NCBI RefSeq assembly: GCF_001434835.1
Contig: NZ_AZDV01000028.1
Span: 362,363-426,362 of the forward strand
Direction: 5' to 3'
Length of the DNA: 64,000 nt
DNA from: Levilactobacillus acidifarinae DSM 19394 = JCM 15949
GTDB lineage: Bacteria > Bacillota > Bacilli > Lactobacillales > Lactobacillaceae
Positions 39,324-47,246 of the stretch are shown in pieces. Under the pieces are notes generated by a model that did not search any database, was not told the origin of the DNA, and was given only the letters and a program-made list of their open reading frames with translations. Made by a program: the position numbers and the translations under genes. How positions within the stretch are numbered: the first letter of the stretch is position 1; every line of letters starts with the position of its first letter.

Positions 39324-39359
39324 TAAAAAAACCGCAACCTCTTCACCGAGGTTGCGGTT
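39324..39359 (-). terminator. Terminator of the EamA-phosphatase operon
   Basis: Perfect 12-bp arms AACCGCAACCTC and GAGGTTGCGGTT, with TTTTTTT on the minus strand. Confidence 0.9.
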
Positions 39360-39368
39360 CATTTTAAC

Positions 39369-39998
39369 TCACAGGCTCAGCCGTGTGAGGCTGTACCCCC
39401 GCAAATACCGGTGGCCCGTGGCCGGGTCAATCGTGGTGCGGGTTAAGCTGGCGTTACGCGGTTCGGGCAACGCAACCGACGTCTCTAAGCCCAGCATCAT
39501 CAAAGCGGCCACCTTAATGGTGAGGCCGTGACTGATCACCAGAATGTGCTCATACGGATACTTGACCACCAGTTCAGCCACCAGTTGGCCCACCCGTTCC
39601 TGGATCTGACCGTAGCTTTCACCCTTGGTTCGGGGCAGCCAATTCGGTAAAACCTCGTGAGTTAACGGGTCAAAGGCCGCCGGATAGCGTTTCTGTAACT
39701 CAGCGGTCGGTTGCCCCGTCCAATCGCCGTAGTTTCCCTCCATCAACCGTGAATCCAGCGTCAGGGGCAACGTCTTGGCCGATCCGGTAGTGAGAATCGC
39801 CGCGGTCTGACGTGTTCGTTGTAACGGACTCACGACCAGGCGGTTATAATCGGTCATCTCGAGGTGCACCAAGAGATCTTGGACCTGCTGTTCCCCCGTC
39901 GTCGTTAAGGTGGTGACGGTCGTATCTAATTGTCCTTGAATGATGCGATTCACGTTAGCTTGGGTTTGCCCGTGTCGCACCCAATCAATCGTTGTCAT
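39369..39998 (-). CDS. Histidine phosphatase (phosphoglycerate mutase-like)
   Basis: This 209-residue cytosolic enzyme has the catalytic RHGQT motif (IDWVRHGQTQANVNRIIQG), SPLQRTRQTA, the acid Glu in LMEGNYGDWTG and the second His in ILVISHGLTIKVAAL. In this branch most members are broad-specificity phosphatases rather than glycolytic mutases. The ATG at 39998 follows GGAGG and lies 16 bp after the EamA gene in the same operon. The longer in-frame version would read through that gene's end and is rejected. Confidence 0.85.
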   Translation of the reverse strand: MTTIDWVRHGQTQANVNRIIQGQLDTTVTTLTTTGEQQVQDLLVHLEMTDYNRLVVSPLQRTRQTAAILTTGSAKTLPLTLDSRLMEGNYGDWTGQPTAELQKRYPAAFDPLTHEVLPNWLPRTKGESYGQIQERVGQLVAELVVKYPYEHILVISHGLTIKVAALMMLGLETSVALPEPRNASLTRTTIDPATGHRYLRGYSLTRLSL

Positions 39999-40014
39999 AC
40001 CCGTTATCCTCCAG

Positions 40015-40962
40015 TCAATCTTCCTGTTCTTCAAAAACAGTCGTGACTTTGCGTCGACCCCGTTGGAGCAGATAGATAGCCACGATAACCAAGACGGAAC
40101 CAATCACTTCAGCTATGGTAATTTTAAGACTTAAGAAGAGAATCGACAAGATAAACGTCATCACGGGCTGCGTCGCGTCCACGATACTGATCACGTCGGA
40201 CGGCGCAAAGTGACTACTGTACAACAACAGGGAGAACGGCAAGATCGTCCCCACCAAAATCACGGTACTCATGGAGGCGAGTAACCCGGTCGTTAACGGC
40301 GGCGTACTAACCCAGACCGGATGGTTCAGGTTAAAGACGATCCCGGCAATCAACGTGCCCCACCCTAAAACGGTGATTGGAGAATGCCCGTCGTCTCTGA
40401 CCAACGTCCGGGGTAAGACCACGTAGCAAGCCGCGGTGATCCCGGAACCGATCCCCCAGAGCAGCGAATCAAAGGGAATCGCCAGTTGGGAGATGTTCCC
40501 CCGGGTAATCGCTAAGAACACCCCGATCATGGCCACCACGAAGGCCACCATGTCGCTACGCAACGGCCGCTCGTGCTTAAAGAGGAAGCTGCCTAACACG
40601 ATAAATAAGGGGCTCAAGTATTGCAAGATGGTCGACGCCGCGGCGTTCCCGGTCTGCACGGACATGTAGAAGGTCAACAGGTTGGCCCCCAGTCCAATGA
40701 TGGCGTAGGCCACCAACCAAGCAATCTCGCGTAAGCTACCAAAGACTGCGAACGTTTTCTTACCATATAAAACTAAACTAATCAGTAACAAAACAACGCC
40801 GGCGCCCAGAGTTCGGGCGGATAAGAACCAACTGGCCGGAATATCCTGGCCCTGTGAAATAAACTGTAACACGGTCCCGGAAATCCCAAACATGGTCGAC
40901 GCCACAGTCGCCCAGAAAATCCCCTTCATGATACTGCCGGCTGGCGTATTTACTGTTTTCAA
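40015..40962 (-). CDS. EamA/DMT-family transporter
   Basis: This 315-residue membrane protein of about ten segments has two EamA repeats (WATVASTMFGISGTVLQF...LQYLSPLFIVLGSFLFKHERP and SLLWGIGSGITAACYVVLPRTL...VDATQPVMTFILSILFLSLKITIAEVIGSVLVIVAIYLL). Family members export amino acids or metabolites; the substrate is not readable. Translation starts at TTG (40962), nine bases after GAGGA. The soluble tail is basic then acidic (RGRRKVTTVFEEQED). It is first in an operon with the phosphatase. Confidence 0.82.
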   Translation of the reverse strand: MKTVNTPAGSIMKGIFWATVASTMFGISGTVLQFISQGQDIPASWFLSARTLGAGVVLLLISLVLYGKKTFAVFGSLREIAWLVAYAIIGLGANLLTFYMSVQTGNAAASTILQYLSPLFIVLGSFLFKHERPLRSDMVAFVVAMIGVFLAITRGNISQLAIPFDSLLWGIGSGITAACYVVLPRTLVRDDGHSPITVLGWGTLIAGIVFNLNHPVWVSTPPLTTGLLASMSTVILVGTILPFSLLLYSSHFAPSDVISIVDATQPVMTFILSILFLSLKITIAEVIGSVLVIVAIYLLQRGRRKVTTVFEEQED

Positions 40963-41118
40963 CGCGCAAAATCCTCGCTTTCGTTCACCATTTTTAATTT
41001 TCTAATTCTAACGAATCATGATTAAAATTTGCTAACAAACAGCAACTTTTTTCACTAATTTATGGGTGGCACCGCTAATCTCCCTCTATATAAATTTACT
41101 TATAAAAAGGTTGCCAGA

Positions 41119-41150
41119 CAAAAAGACGTGATCCGCTCAGATCACGTCTT
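41119..41150 (-). terminator. Terminator of metQNI
   Basis: Perfect 11-bp arms AAGACGTGATC and GATCACGTCTT, with TTTTT on the minus strand. Confidence 0.9.
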
Positions 41151-41166
41151 CTCTGTTTAATTAAGG

Positions 41167-41850
41167 TTAAGCGTTGTGGTCCACGTGGCGGGCCAGTAAG
41201 TCCCCACACAGCTGAATGGCGAAAACAATCACCAGAATAATCAGCATGGCCAGGATGGTCACGTCACCTTCGAAGCGACTGTACCCGACGTTGATGGCCA
41301 AGTTCCCCAGGCCACCCCCACCAATGGCGCCGGCCATGGCGGTTAGGTCGATCAGACTGATCAACGTGAGGACGGACGAACGGATAATATCCGCTAAGCC
41401 TTCCTTGAGGTAAACCCGAAAGATGATGGCAATGGGACCAGACCCGACTGCTTCGGCGGCTTCGATCACGCCCCGGTCGACTTCGGCCAAAGCGTTTTGA
41501 ATCTGCCGCGCGTAGAACGGTGCGGACCCGATAATCAACGGCACAATGGCCGCCGTGGTCCCAATCGCCGTCCCGACGATCAGCCGCGTCACCGGCGCGA
41601 TGACGGCCAGTAAGATCACGAACGGAATCGACCGGAACAGGTTGACCAGTTTATCGAGGATGTTATAGACGACCTTGTTTTCGAGAATCCCGCCCGATTG
41701 GGTGACCGTTAAGCCAATCCCAATGGCCATCCCGATGATCCCCGCGATGATCGCGGTGAACAGGGTCATGTAAATGGTTTCGCCAGTGGCCTGCAGGAAA
41801 TCACTCTTCATGGTTACCGCGTTAGGAAAATATTGGGCAAAGAGTTTCAA
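41167..41850 (-). CDS. metI: Methionine ABC transporter permease
   Basis: This 227-residue membrane subunit has five segments. The BPD_transp_1 motif that contacts the ATPase is EAAEAVGSGPIAIIFRVYLKEGL. The N-terminal SDFLQATGETIYMTLFTAIIAGIIGMAIGIGLTVTQSGGIL and C-terminal AGAIGGGGLGNLAINVGYSRF are typical of MetI. It is the last gene of the operon and follows the metN stop immediately. Methionine (D and L) and possibly derivatives would be imported together with MetN and MetQ. Confidence 0.93.
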   Translation of the reverse strand: MKLFAQYFPNAVTMKSDFLQATGETIYMTLFTAIIAGIIGMAIGIGLTVTQSGGILENKVVYNILDKLVNLFRSIPFVILLAVIAPVTRLIVGTAIGTTAAIVPLIIGSAPFYARQIQNALAEVDRGVIEAAEAVGSGPIAIIFRVYLKEGLADIIRSSVLTLISLIDLTAMAGAIGGGGLGNLAINVGYSRFEGDVTILAMLIILVIVFAIQLCGDLLARHVDHNA

Positions 41851-42915
41851 CTAGGCCACCTCCGAATCATTTGGCTTGAGTTGCGTGACTTGAATCCCGG
41901 CATCCCGGCAATACTGCCAGGCCTGATCCAGTTGGTCGGGTTCCCCGGCCATGACCACCACCAGGTTCCCTAATGGCGTATCTTGCAGGATTTCCACGTT
42001 GCCGTACAGGATGTTGGAGACCACCTGATAACGTTTGAACAGTTCGGTGATTAGCGGTGCGTCGGTGCTGGCGCCCACGTATTTGAGTTGGACCAACCGG
42101 TGATGGTCGTCCAACCCCAGTGCGTTGGCTTGCTTGTAGATCTTGTCGAGCGCTTGGTCGATCTGCGTGGCGGTGTTGATGAAGTCTTGGGTCAACTTCT
42201 GCTTGGGTTCACTGAAGATGGTGACCAGGTCCCCACGTTCGATGATCTCACCGTCTTCCATCACGGCCACCTTGTTACAGATTTCCTTGACAGCTTCCAT
42301 TTCGTGGGTGATCAAGACCACCGTCAAACCCAGGTCCTTGTTCAACTGCTTAAGCAGTTCCAAGATCGCCGTGGTGGTCTTGGGGTCCAGAGCACTGGTG
42401 GCTTCGTCACTAATCAGAATTTCAGGATCGTTGGCTAACGCCCGCGCGATGGCGACCCGTTGCTTTTGGCCCCCAGATAACTGGGCAGGATAGTCGTTGG
42501 CCTTTTCACTCAACCCGACTAAAGCCAATAGCTTAGCGACCTTTTCTTTCCGTTGGGCGTGGGTCAGCTTACCGCCCTTCAGCGGATAATCCACGTTGTC
42601 GGCGATGGTCCGGGCGTTCATTAGGTTGAAGTGTTGGAAGATCATCCCGATTTTCGTCCGGGCTTGCCGTAAATCCTTAGCCTTCATCGCGAGGATGTCT
42701 TGGCCGTTAACAATGACTTGGCCGGATGTGGGCCGTTGAAGACGGTTAATCACCCGGACGAGGGTGCTCTTTCCGGCGCCGGAATACCCGACCACGCCGT
42801 AGATGTCCCCCCGATTGACATCTAACGAGACGTGCTTAACGGCTGGTACCGTTTGGCCCTTATTATGGAAGGTCACGTCAACGTCCTTTAACTGAATAAT
42901 CGCATCTTTGGTCAC
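41851..42915 (-). CDS. metN: Methionine ABC transporter ATP-binding protein
   Basis: This 354-residue ATPase has Walker [11 protein letters not shown]-loop FQHFNLM, signature LSGGQKQR, Walker [14 protein letters not shown] and switch His ITHEM. The C-terminal 80 residues ([48 protein letters not shown]) are the NIL domain, which binds methionine and shuts the transporter down when it is plentiful. I prefer the GTG at 42915, nine bases after AAGGAG. An ATG eight codons earlier lacks a site. Confidence 0.93.
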   Translation of the reverse strand: MTKDAIIQLKDVDVTFHNKGQTVPAVKHVSLDVNRGDIYGVVGYSGAGKSTLVRVINRLQRPTSGQVIVNGQDILAMKAKDLRQARTKIGMIFQHFNLMNARTIADNVDYPLKGGKLTHAQRKEKVAKLLALVGLSEKANDYPAQLSGGQKQRVAIARALANDPEILISDEATSALDPKTTTAILELLKQLNKDLGLTVVLITHEMEAVKEICNKVAVMEDGEIIERGDLVTIFSEPKQKLTQDFINTATQIDQALDKIYKQANALGLDDHHRLVQLKYVGASTDAPLITELFKRYQVVSNILYGNVEILQDTPLGNLVVVMAGEPDQLDQAWQYCRDAGIQVTQLKPNDSEVA

Positions 42916-42972
42916 TATCGCATTCTCCTTACTCGCCATGCCGGCAATTCTCACTTAACGCCACGGGGTTGT

Positions 42973-43776
42973 CTACCATGCTGGAACGGACAACCCGTGG
43001 TAGTACTTCTTGATTAACTTCTTAGTTGATTCGCTTTGGTAAGCCTTAACGATCTTCTTGTAAGTCTTGTTGTTCTTATCCGCCTTGTTCGCCGCAATGA
43101 TGTTGATGTACGGGATTGAGGCCTTGTTAAGCTTTTCCTTGAAGATGCATTCGTTGTTCGGTAACTTCGCTTCAGCCGCAAATTCGTTGTTGACCACGGC
43201 ACCGGCCGCATCCGATAAGGAACGTGGCGTTTGCGCGGCATCAACTGGCGTAATCTTTAACTTTAATTTGTTTTCCGTAATGTTCTTAGGTGTTGGTAAC
43301 TCAACCTTGTTGTCCACCTTGATCAAACCAGCGGATTGCAGTAAGTGTAAAGCCCGCCCTTCGTTGGTCGAATCGTTAGGAATGGTGATTTGGTCACCTT
43401 TCTTGATGGCCGACACGTTCTTAACCTTCTTGGAATATAACCGTAGTGGTGCGCGGACGGTCTTCCCGATGGAAACGATGTTGGTCTTGTGGGCCTTGTT
43501 CCACGCTTGCATGAAGAACGTGTGTTGGAACGAGTTAATATCGATTTCGTGGTTGGTCAGCGCCGCGTTGGGTTGATTGTAATCCGTAAAGGTCACTAAC
43601 TTGATGTTGACGCCTTCCTTGGCCAACTTGGTCTTAATCGGCTTCCAAATCTTTTCGTCGGATCCCATGATTCCGACCTTGACCGTCTTGTTTGAGCTGG
43701 ATTTCCCACAGCCAGCAACGATTAACAACGGAATCAATAATAGAAATAACCAGGCAAATCGTTTAAATTGCTTCAT
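42973..43776 (-). CDS. metQ: Methionine-binding lipoprotein
   Basis: This 267-residue NlpA/MetQ-family binding protein has a lipoprotein signal ending LLIVAGC. The mature part contains VKVGIMGSDEKIWKPIKTKLAKEGVNIKLVTFTDYNQPNAALTNHEIDINSFQHTFFMQAW, IPNDSTNEGRALHLLQSAGLIKV and VVNNEFA, all MetQ hallmarks. Codon use is more biased than in its neighbours, which fits high expression. The ATG at 43776 is preceded by AAGGGGA. It is the first gene after a T-box leader, so the operon should respond to uncharged tRNA-Met. Confidence 0.93.
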   Translation of the reverse strand: MKQFKRFAWLFLLLIPLLIVAGCGKSSSNKTVKVGIMGSDEKIWKPIKTKLAKEGVNIKLVTFTDYNQPNAALTNHEIDINSFQHTFFMQAWNKAHKTNIVSIGKTVRAPLRLYSKKVKNVSAIKKGDQITIPNDSTNEGRALHLLQSAGLIKVDNKVELPTPKNITENKLKLKITPVDAAQTPRSLSDAAGAVVNNEFAAEAKLPNNECIFKEKLNKASIPYINIIAANKADKNNKTYKKIVKAYQSESTKKLIKKYYHGLSVPAW

Positions 43777-43799
43777 TAATAAAATCCCCTTTTTCCTCA

Positions 43800-44138
43800 A
43801 AATTTATAATAGCTAATTGCCAAGTGATTGAACCCGGACCAAAAGAAAAAGTCCGCTCCTAAGTTAATAGAAACGAACTTGTCGTGGTACCATTCTAGTT
43901 TAAGTCAGCGTTTGACGGCCGGCTCCTCATTAACACTCACCGCTAAAGCGGGAAGTGCGTGCACGGTAATGAGTGCCAGTCATCGTCACCTCATTCTAAC
44001 GAACTCAGCAACGCCAATTCATTTCAGGCCATCTTCACCCCGGCGTGGGCTACCCGCTTGCAGCAAATCGCGAGCTCTCTATCAAACCATTACCGGTGGC
44101 TACTCTCCTGATCACATTGTTTTCAATCACTTAATTTA
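43800..44138 (-). ncRNA. T-box leader of metQNI (probable Met specifier)
   Basis: The 340-nt untranslated leader contains GAATGGTACCACG (43883-43895), which matches the conserved T-box sequence (AGGGTGGTACCGCG type). A terminator follows: stem AGUUCGU/GCGGACU (43850-43879) then UUUUU. Upstream lies a long stem I region beginning AGAGAGCTCGCG. An AAATGAA segment there could be the specifier loop presenting ATG. T-box control of met transport by uncharged tRNA-Met is known in lactobacilli. The exact specifier was not folded, so methionine is inferred from the operon and the ATG. Confidence 0.8.
43845..43879 (-). terminator. T-box terminator hairpin
   Basis: AGTTCGT and GCGGACT pair with two G-U contacts and precede TTTTT. 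The antiterminator would use the GGTACCAC element just upstream. Confidence 0.7.
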
Positions 44139-44144
44139 CAAGTA

Positions 44145-44173
44145 AGTCTAATGCAACTTTAATCCGGTGTCAA
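44145..44173 (-). promoter_or_regulatory. Promoter of the metQNI T-box transcript
   Basis: TTGACA, 17 bp, TAGACT on the minus strand. The RNA would begin near 44138. Confidence 0.8.
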
Positions 44174-44319
44174 GGCGCAGCCGCAATAAATTTATTTATA
44201 TCAAAACGCGTCAGACCGGCGTTTGGTCGTTAAGCCCCCGCCAGTCTTGAAGAAATCGTTCTCAGTCAAACGAGAATTCTCATCTTAATTTCAGATACTT
44301 GCAGCGCACCATTAAGGCG

Positions 44320-44868
44320 CTATTCGTCCAAAATCTGATCTTGCAAAATACCGGCCGCCTTTAAGAACATGTGCGTGACCACCGGGCCCACAAATTTACA
44401 CCCGCGGCGCTTTAAATCCTTAGCAACCGCGGAACCGATGGTCGATTGATTCACGATTTCGTCACGCGTAACCACGGGTAATAGCAACGGCGTGCCGTTC
44501 ACAAAGTCCCAAAGGTAGTCGGCAAAGCTGCCAAACTCGGCCTGAATCTGGGTAATGGCCCGAGCATTTTGAATCGTGGCGCGAATCTTGCGGACGTTAC
44601 GAATCATCTCGTCGTCTCTGGCAATCCGCTCCACGTCAATTTCCAGATCGAACCCCGCCACCTGGGCAACGTCCATCCCGGCAAAGACGCGGCGGTAAAC
44701 GGGTAATTTACTAGCCGCAGCCTGCCAACTGAGACCCACCTGAAAGACCCCCACGGTCATCAGCTCAAACAAGATATGATCATCATGGGTCGGCGTCCCA
44801 AAGTAGGCATCGTATTCCTTGACCCCGTTGGTGTGCCACTGGTGCCCGTCGTCAACGGCAATGGTCAT
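44320..44868 (-). CDS. Tag-family protein lacking zinc and catalytic residues
   Basis: This 182-residue protein has the fold signature of 3-methyladenine glycosylase I (ILFELMTVGVFQVGLSWQAAASKLPVYRRVFAGMDVAQVAGFD, RNVRKIRATIQNARAI, LKRRGCKFVGPVVTHMFLKAAGIL). It lacks the N-terminal RCxW zinc Cys and the HDxEWG His, and it ends QDQILDE where Tag has NDHLMTC, so all four zinc ligands are gone. The catalytic Glu of Tag (E39 in the paralogue at 55515) is Gly here. It may bind DNA or damaged bases without excising them, or have another role. The ATG at 44868 follows GGAGGAGGGG. Confidence 0.75.
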   Translation of the reverse strand: MTIAVDDGHQWHTNGVKEYDAYFGTPTHDDHILFELMTVGVFQVGLSWQAAASKLPVYRRVFAGMDVAQVAGFDLEIDVERIARDDEMIRNVRKIRATIQNARAITQIQAEFGSFADYLWDFVNGTPLLLPVVTRDEIVNQSTIGSAVAKDLKRRGCKFVGPVVTHMFLKAAGILQDQILDE

Positions 44869-45021
44869 GGTGATCCCCTCCTCCATCATTCAGTGTACCA
44901 TGTTCACTAATAGTTGAGGGGAACTTTTCGACGCCTAAGAATTGGTTCGTCACCAAACAAAACACCGGCAACTGAGCTTAACAATCCCCCTTCACCACAT
45001 CCACTTGAAACTCGTACAAGT

Positions 45022-45182
45022 CTCAGCTGGAGGACCAGACAAAAATGGGCTCAGGGGCGAAATTTATCTTGGTCGGTGTTTTCCAACCGGCCTAGACAAA
45101 GGTCGGTCTTCAAGACCTGGTTTTAGGGCTTGAAGCCGTGCCCGCCCCGTTCCAGCCCATTTTTGTCTGGTCCGGAAGCGAT
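45022..45182 (-). repeat. Dispersed multi-branched repeat, copy D (best preserved)
   Basis: A perfect 20-bp outer stem, GGACCAGACAAAAATGGGCT at 45032-45051 and its complement at 45154-45173, encloses three inner hairpins: GGTCGGT..ACCGGCC, GGTCTT-C-AAGACC and GGGCTT-GA-AGCC. The fold resembles a four-way cloverleaf. It lies 12 bp after the oppA copy 2 stop codon. Confidence 0.85.
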
Positions 45183-45194
45183 GACAACACATGC

Positions 45195-46835
45195 CTACTT
45201 AATATAGGCGTACTTGTAACTCCACTGCGTGCCGGCTGTGTTGTGAATCACACCCTTGACCGTCGACCGTTGAAGGTAAGCGTAATCTGCCTGGTACAGT
45301 GGCGTAAAGCTCTGTTCCTTGTTCAACAGCTTAGCGCCCTGCACCAGATCCTGCCAGCGCTTTTCCGGCGTAGCAGCATCCTGGTTTTGAGCCTTGGCAA
45401 TCAACTTGTCATAGGTCTTGTTCGACCACTTACCGTAGTTCAAGGAGTTCGAGCTCAACGGAATCTGCATGAAGGAGATTGGGTCGTTGAAGTCCGCACC
45501 CCAGTGTGACAGGTAGATATCGAAGTCCCCGGATTGCGAGCGTTGCTGGGCAACCTGCGCCGGTACGTTTTGGATGTTCAACTTAAAGCCAGGTAGCGTC
45601 TTTTCCAGTTGGCCCTTCAGGTACTGGGTGACCGTGCTGGCCATTGGATCATCATTTCCAGCCAGAACGCTCAGTTTAACTTCCTTGGTTCCCAATTGTT
45701 TCAGCGCTTGTTGCCACTTTTGCTTAGCTAACGTGGGATTGTAAGTCGTGGTATTCTTAACGGCTTGTTGCGTCGCAAAATCTTTGCCGGTCTTGGGATC
45801 CTTGGCCAGGCCGCTGGTAACAAACCCGGTCGGCGTTACGGAACCGTCGCCTAAGACCTTCTTGGTCAACTGCTGACGGTTGATGGATAAGGCGATTGCC
45901 TGCCGTAAGTTTCGGTTACTCAACGCCGCTTGCTTCGTGGCGTCGGTATCCTTAAAGTTATACTTCAGGTGAATCATGATGGAATACGGGTATTCCTTGA
46001 ACTCGGAATCGTTCTTGTAATTTTTGACCTGTTCGTTGGTTAATTGCGCCAAGTCCAGTTTCTTGTTTTGGTAAAGCCCTAAGCCCGTTTGCTGGTTCGT
46101 CACCACTTGGTAGTTAATCTTGTGCAGCTTGACCACCCCGTGATCCCAGTAATCGTTGTTCTTGACGAATGACCAGGTATTGCTGGTTCCTTTCCAGTTT
46201 TCAATCTTAAACGGCCCACTGTAGACCATGTACTGTGACTTCGTAGCGTATTTCTTCCCGTACTGCTTGACCACCTTTTCGTTTTGCGGGGCAAACAACG
46301 GGTAGGCCATCAGGATCTTAAAGTAGGCCATGGGCTTAGTCAGCTGCACCACCACGGTCTGCTGGTTCTTGGCGTGAATCCCAATCTTATCGGGGCTCAT
46401 CTTGCCGGCAATGATCTGATCGCCGTTCTTAATACCGGAGAACAAGTACGTGTAGGTCGACTTGGTGGCCGGCGTCAACGTCCGGCGCCAGGAGTACACG
46501 AAGTCCTTGGCGGTAATCTTGTCACCGTTACTCCACTTAGCGTTGTCCCGAATATGGAAGGTCCAGGTCTTTTGATCCTTGGACTCCTGTACCTTGTCGG
46601 CTAACCCGGGCGCCACCTTGCCGTCCTTGCCTAACCGATAGAAGCTTTCAAACACGTTCCCGGTCTGTCCGTAGCCGGTGGCCTTCGCTAAATCAATCGT
46701 ATCCAATTGCGCGGTTGCCGGTAAATTCAAGTCTTGCTTGGGTTGAGCGCTGGTCGTGGATTTCCCACAAGCGGCGAGCCCCACTCCTAACGCAACCACT
46801 GCGGTGACTAATCCTAAACTCGTCCATCTGTTCAT
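45195..46835 (-). CDS. Peptide-binding lipoprotein (OppA family), copy 2
   Basis: This 546-residue extracytoplasmic binding protein has signal VVALGVGLAAC with the lipidated Cys at about 23. The SBP_bac_5 core is visible: LPATAQLDTIDLAKATGYGQTGNVFESFYRL, WTFHIRDNAKWSNGDKITAKDFVYSWRRTLTP, RNLRQAIALSINRQQL and FTPLYQADYAYLQ. It is an orphan gene with no permease or ATPase beside it. The start at 46835 follows AAGGGAG. Its message begins about 270 nt upstream with a cysteine-rich leader peptide and a strong terminator, so expression probably rises when cysteine is short. The ligand may be cystine-containing or other peptides; this is inferred from the leader, not from the protein. Confidence 0.88.
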   Translation of the reverse strand: MNRWTSLGLVTAVVALGVGLAACGKSTTSAQPKQDLNLPATAQLDTIDLAKATGYGQTGNVFESFYRLGKDGKVAPGLADKVQESKDQKTWTFHIRDNAKWSNGDKITAKDFVYSWRRTLTPATKSTYTYLFSGIKNGDQIIAGKMSPDKIGIHAKNQQTVVVQLTKPMAYFKILMAYPLFAPQNEKVVKQYGKKYATKSQYMVYSGPFKIENWKGTSNTWSFVKNNDYWDHGVVKLHKINYQVVTNQQTGLGLYQNKKLDLAQLTNEQVKNYKNDSEFKEYPYSIMIHLKYNFKDTDATKQAALSNRNLRQAIALSINRQQLTKKVLGDGSVTPTGFVTSGLAKDPKTGKDFATQQAVKNTTTYNPTLAKQKWQQALKQLGTKEVKLSVLAGNDDPMASTVTQYLKGQLEKTLPGFKLNIQNVPAQVAQQRSQSGDFDIYLSHWGADFNDPISFMQIPLSSNSLNYGKWSNKTYDKLIAKAQNQDAATPEKRWQDLVQGAKLLNKEQSFTPLYQADYAYLQRSTVKGVIHNTAGTQWSYKYAYIK

Positions 46836-46885
46836 TCCTGACACTCTCCCTTTCGTTCCTCAATTTGGCGTGCAACCACTGACGA

Positions 46886-46930
46886 CAAAAAACGGGTGTT
46901 TCCCCACGTTCATCGTGGAGAAACACCCGT
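46886..46930 (-). terminator. Leader terminator before oppA copy 2
   Basis: A 17-bp stem (ACGGGTGTTTCTCCACG with CGTGGGGAAACACCCGT, one mismatch-type pair) with loop ATGAA and TTTTTT lies inside the leader, 50 nt before the gene. A competing pairing uses GAGTGTTTC (46944-46936) and ACGAC (46949-46945) against the 3' arm and GTCGT (46886-46882). Confidence 0.88.
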
Positions 46931-46958
46931 TGACAGAAACACTCGTCGTTATGTAAGG

Positions 46959-47063
46959 CTACGAGTTTGCCGGGGACCCCGAATGAACGCAACGCAAAAG
47001 ACACATGTTACATTCGCAACATGCGGCAACAAACCCTTGAATTTGGGTAGCGTTGGTTAACAT
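46959..47063 (-). CDS. Cysteine-rich leader peptide (34 aa), attenuator
   Basis: A strong AAAGGAGGGG lies at the right distance before an ATG at 47063. The peptide runs MLTNATQIQGFVAA then CCECNMCLLRC then VHSGSPANS and stop. Five cysteine codons (TGT and TGC) fall within 11 codons (residues 15 to 25), at a place where a starved ribosome would stall ahead of the terminator at 46886-46930. No signal peptide or known Cys-rich fold is present, and the ORF ends just before the competing RNA arms. I read it as a ribosome-mediated attenuation leader for the downstream oppA. A small metal-binding peptide is the alternative. Confidence 0.75.
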   Translation of the reverse strand: MLTNATQIQGFVAACCECNMCLLRCVHSGSPANS

Positions 47064-47113
47064 TCGTGAGTCCCCTCCTTTAAAATTTATGTTCGTCTCG
47101 ATTGCACTTCCTA

Positions 47114-47142
47114 AAAGTAACCCACTTCTCCTGGCTTGTCAA
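47114..47142 (-). promoter_or_regulatory. Promoter of the leader-oppA transcript
   Basis: TTGACA, 17 bp, TACTTT on the minus strand, about 45 nt before the leader peptide ATG. Confidence 0.75.
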
Positions 47143-47246
47143 CGGTTATGATTTTTTGATTAGGAAAGCCCCTTCACTGGTAACATCTTCGTCCTGAAAA
47201 CGGTATACTGGGTTTAAGCTGAACTCAGTAGAAAGGATTTGAACGT

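Noticed and set aside
45022-45182. Small protein genes inside repeat copy D
   Set aside because: The frames are shared fragments of the palindromic repeat and differ between copies in reading frame.
46959-47063. The Cys-rich ORF as a secreted bacteriocin or metallothionein
   Set aside because: It has no leader or GG processing site and no dedicated transporter, and its place directly before a terminator with competing stems fits an attenuator better.
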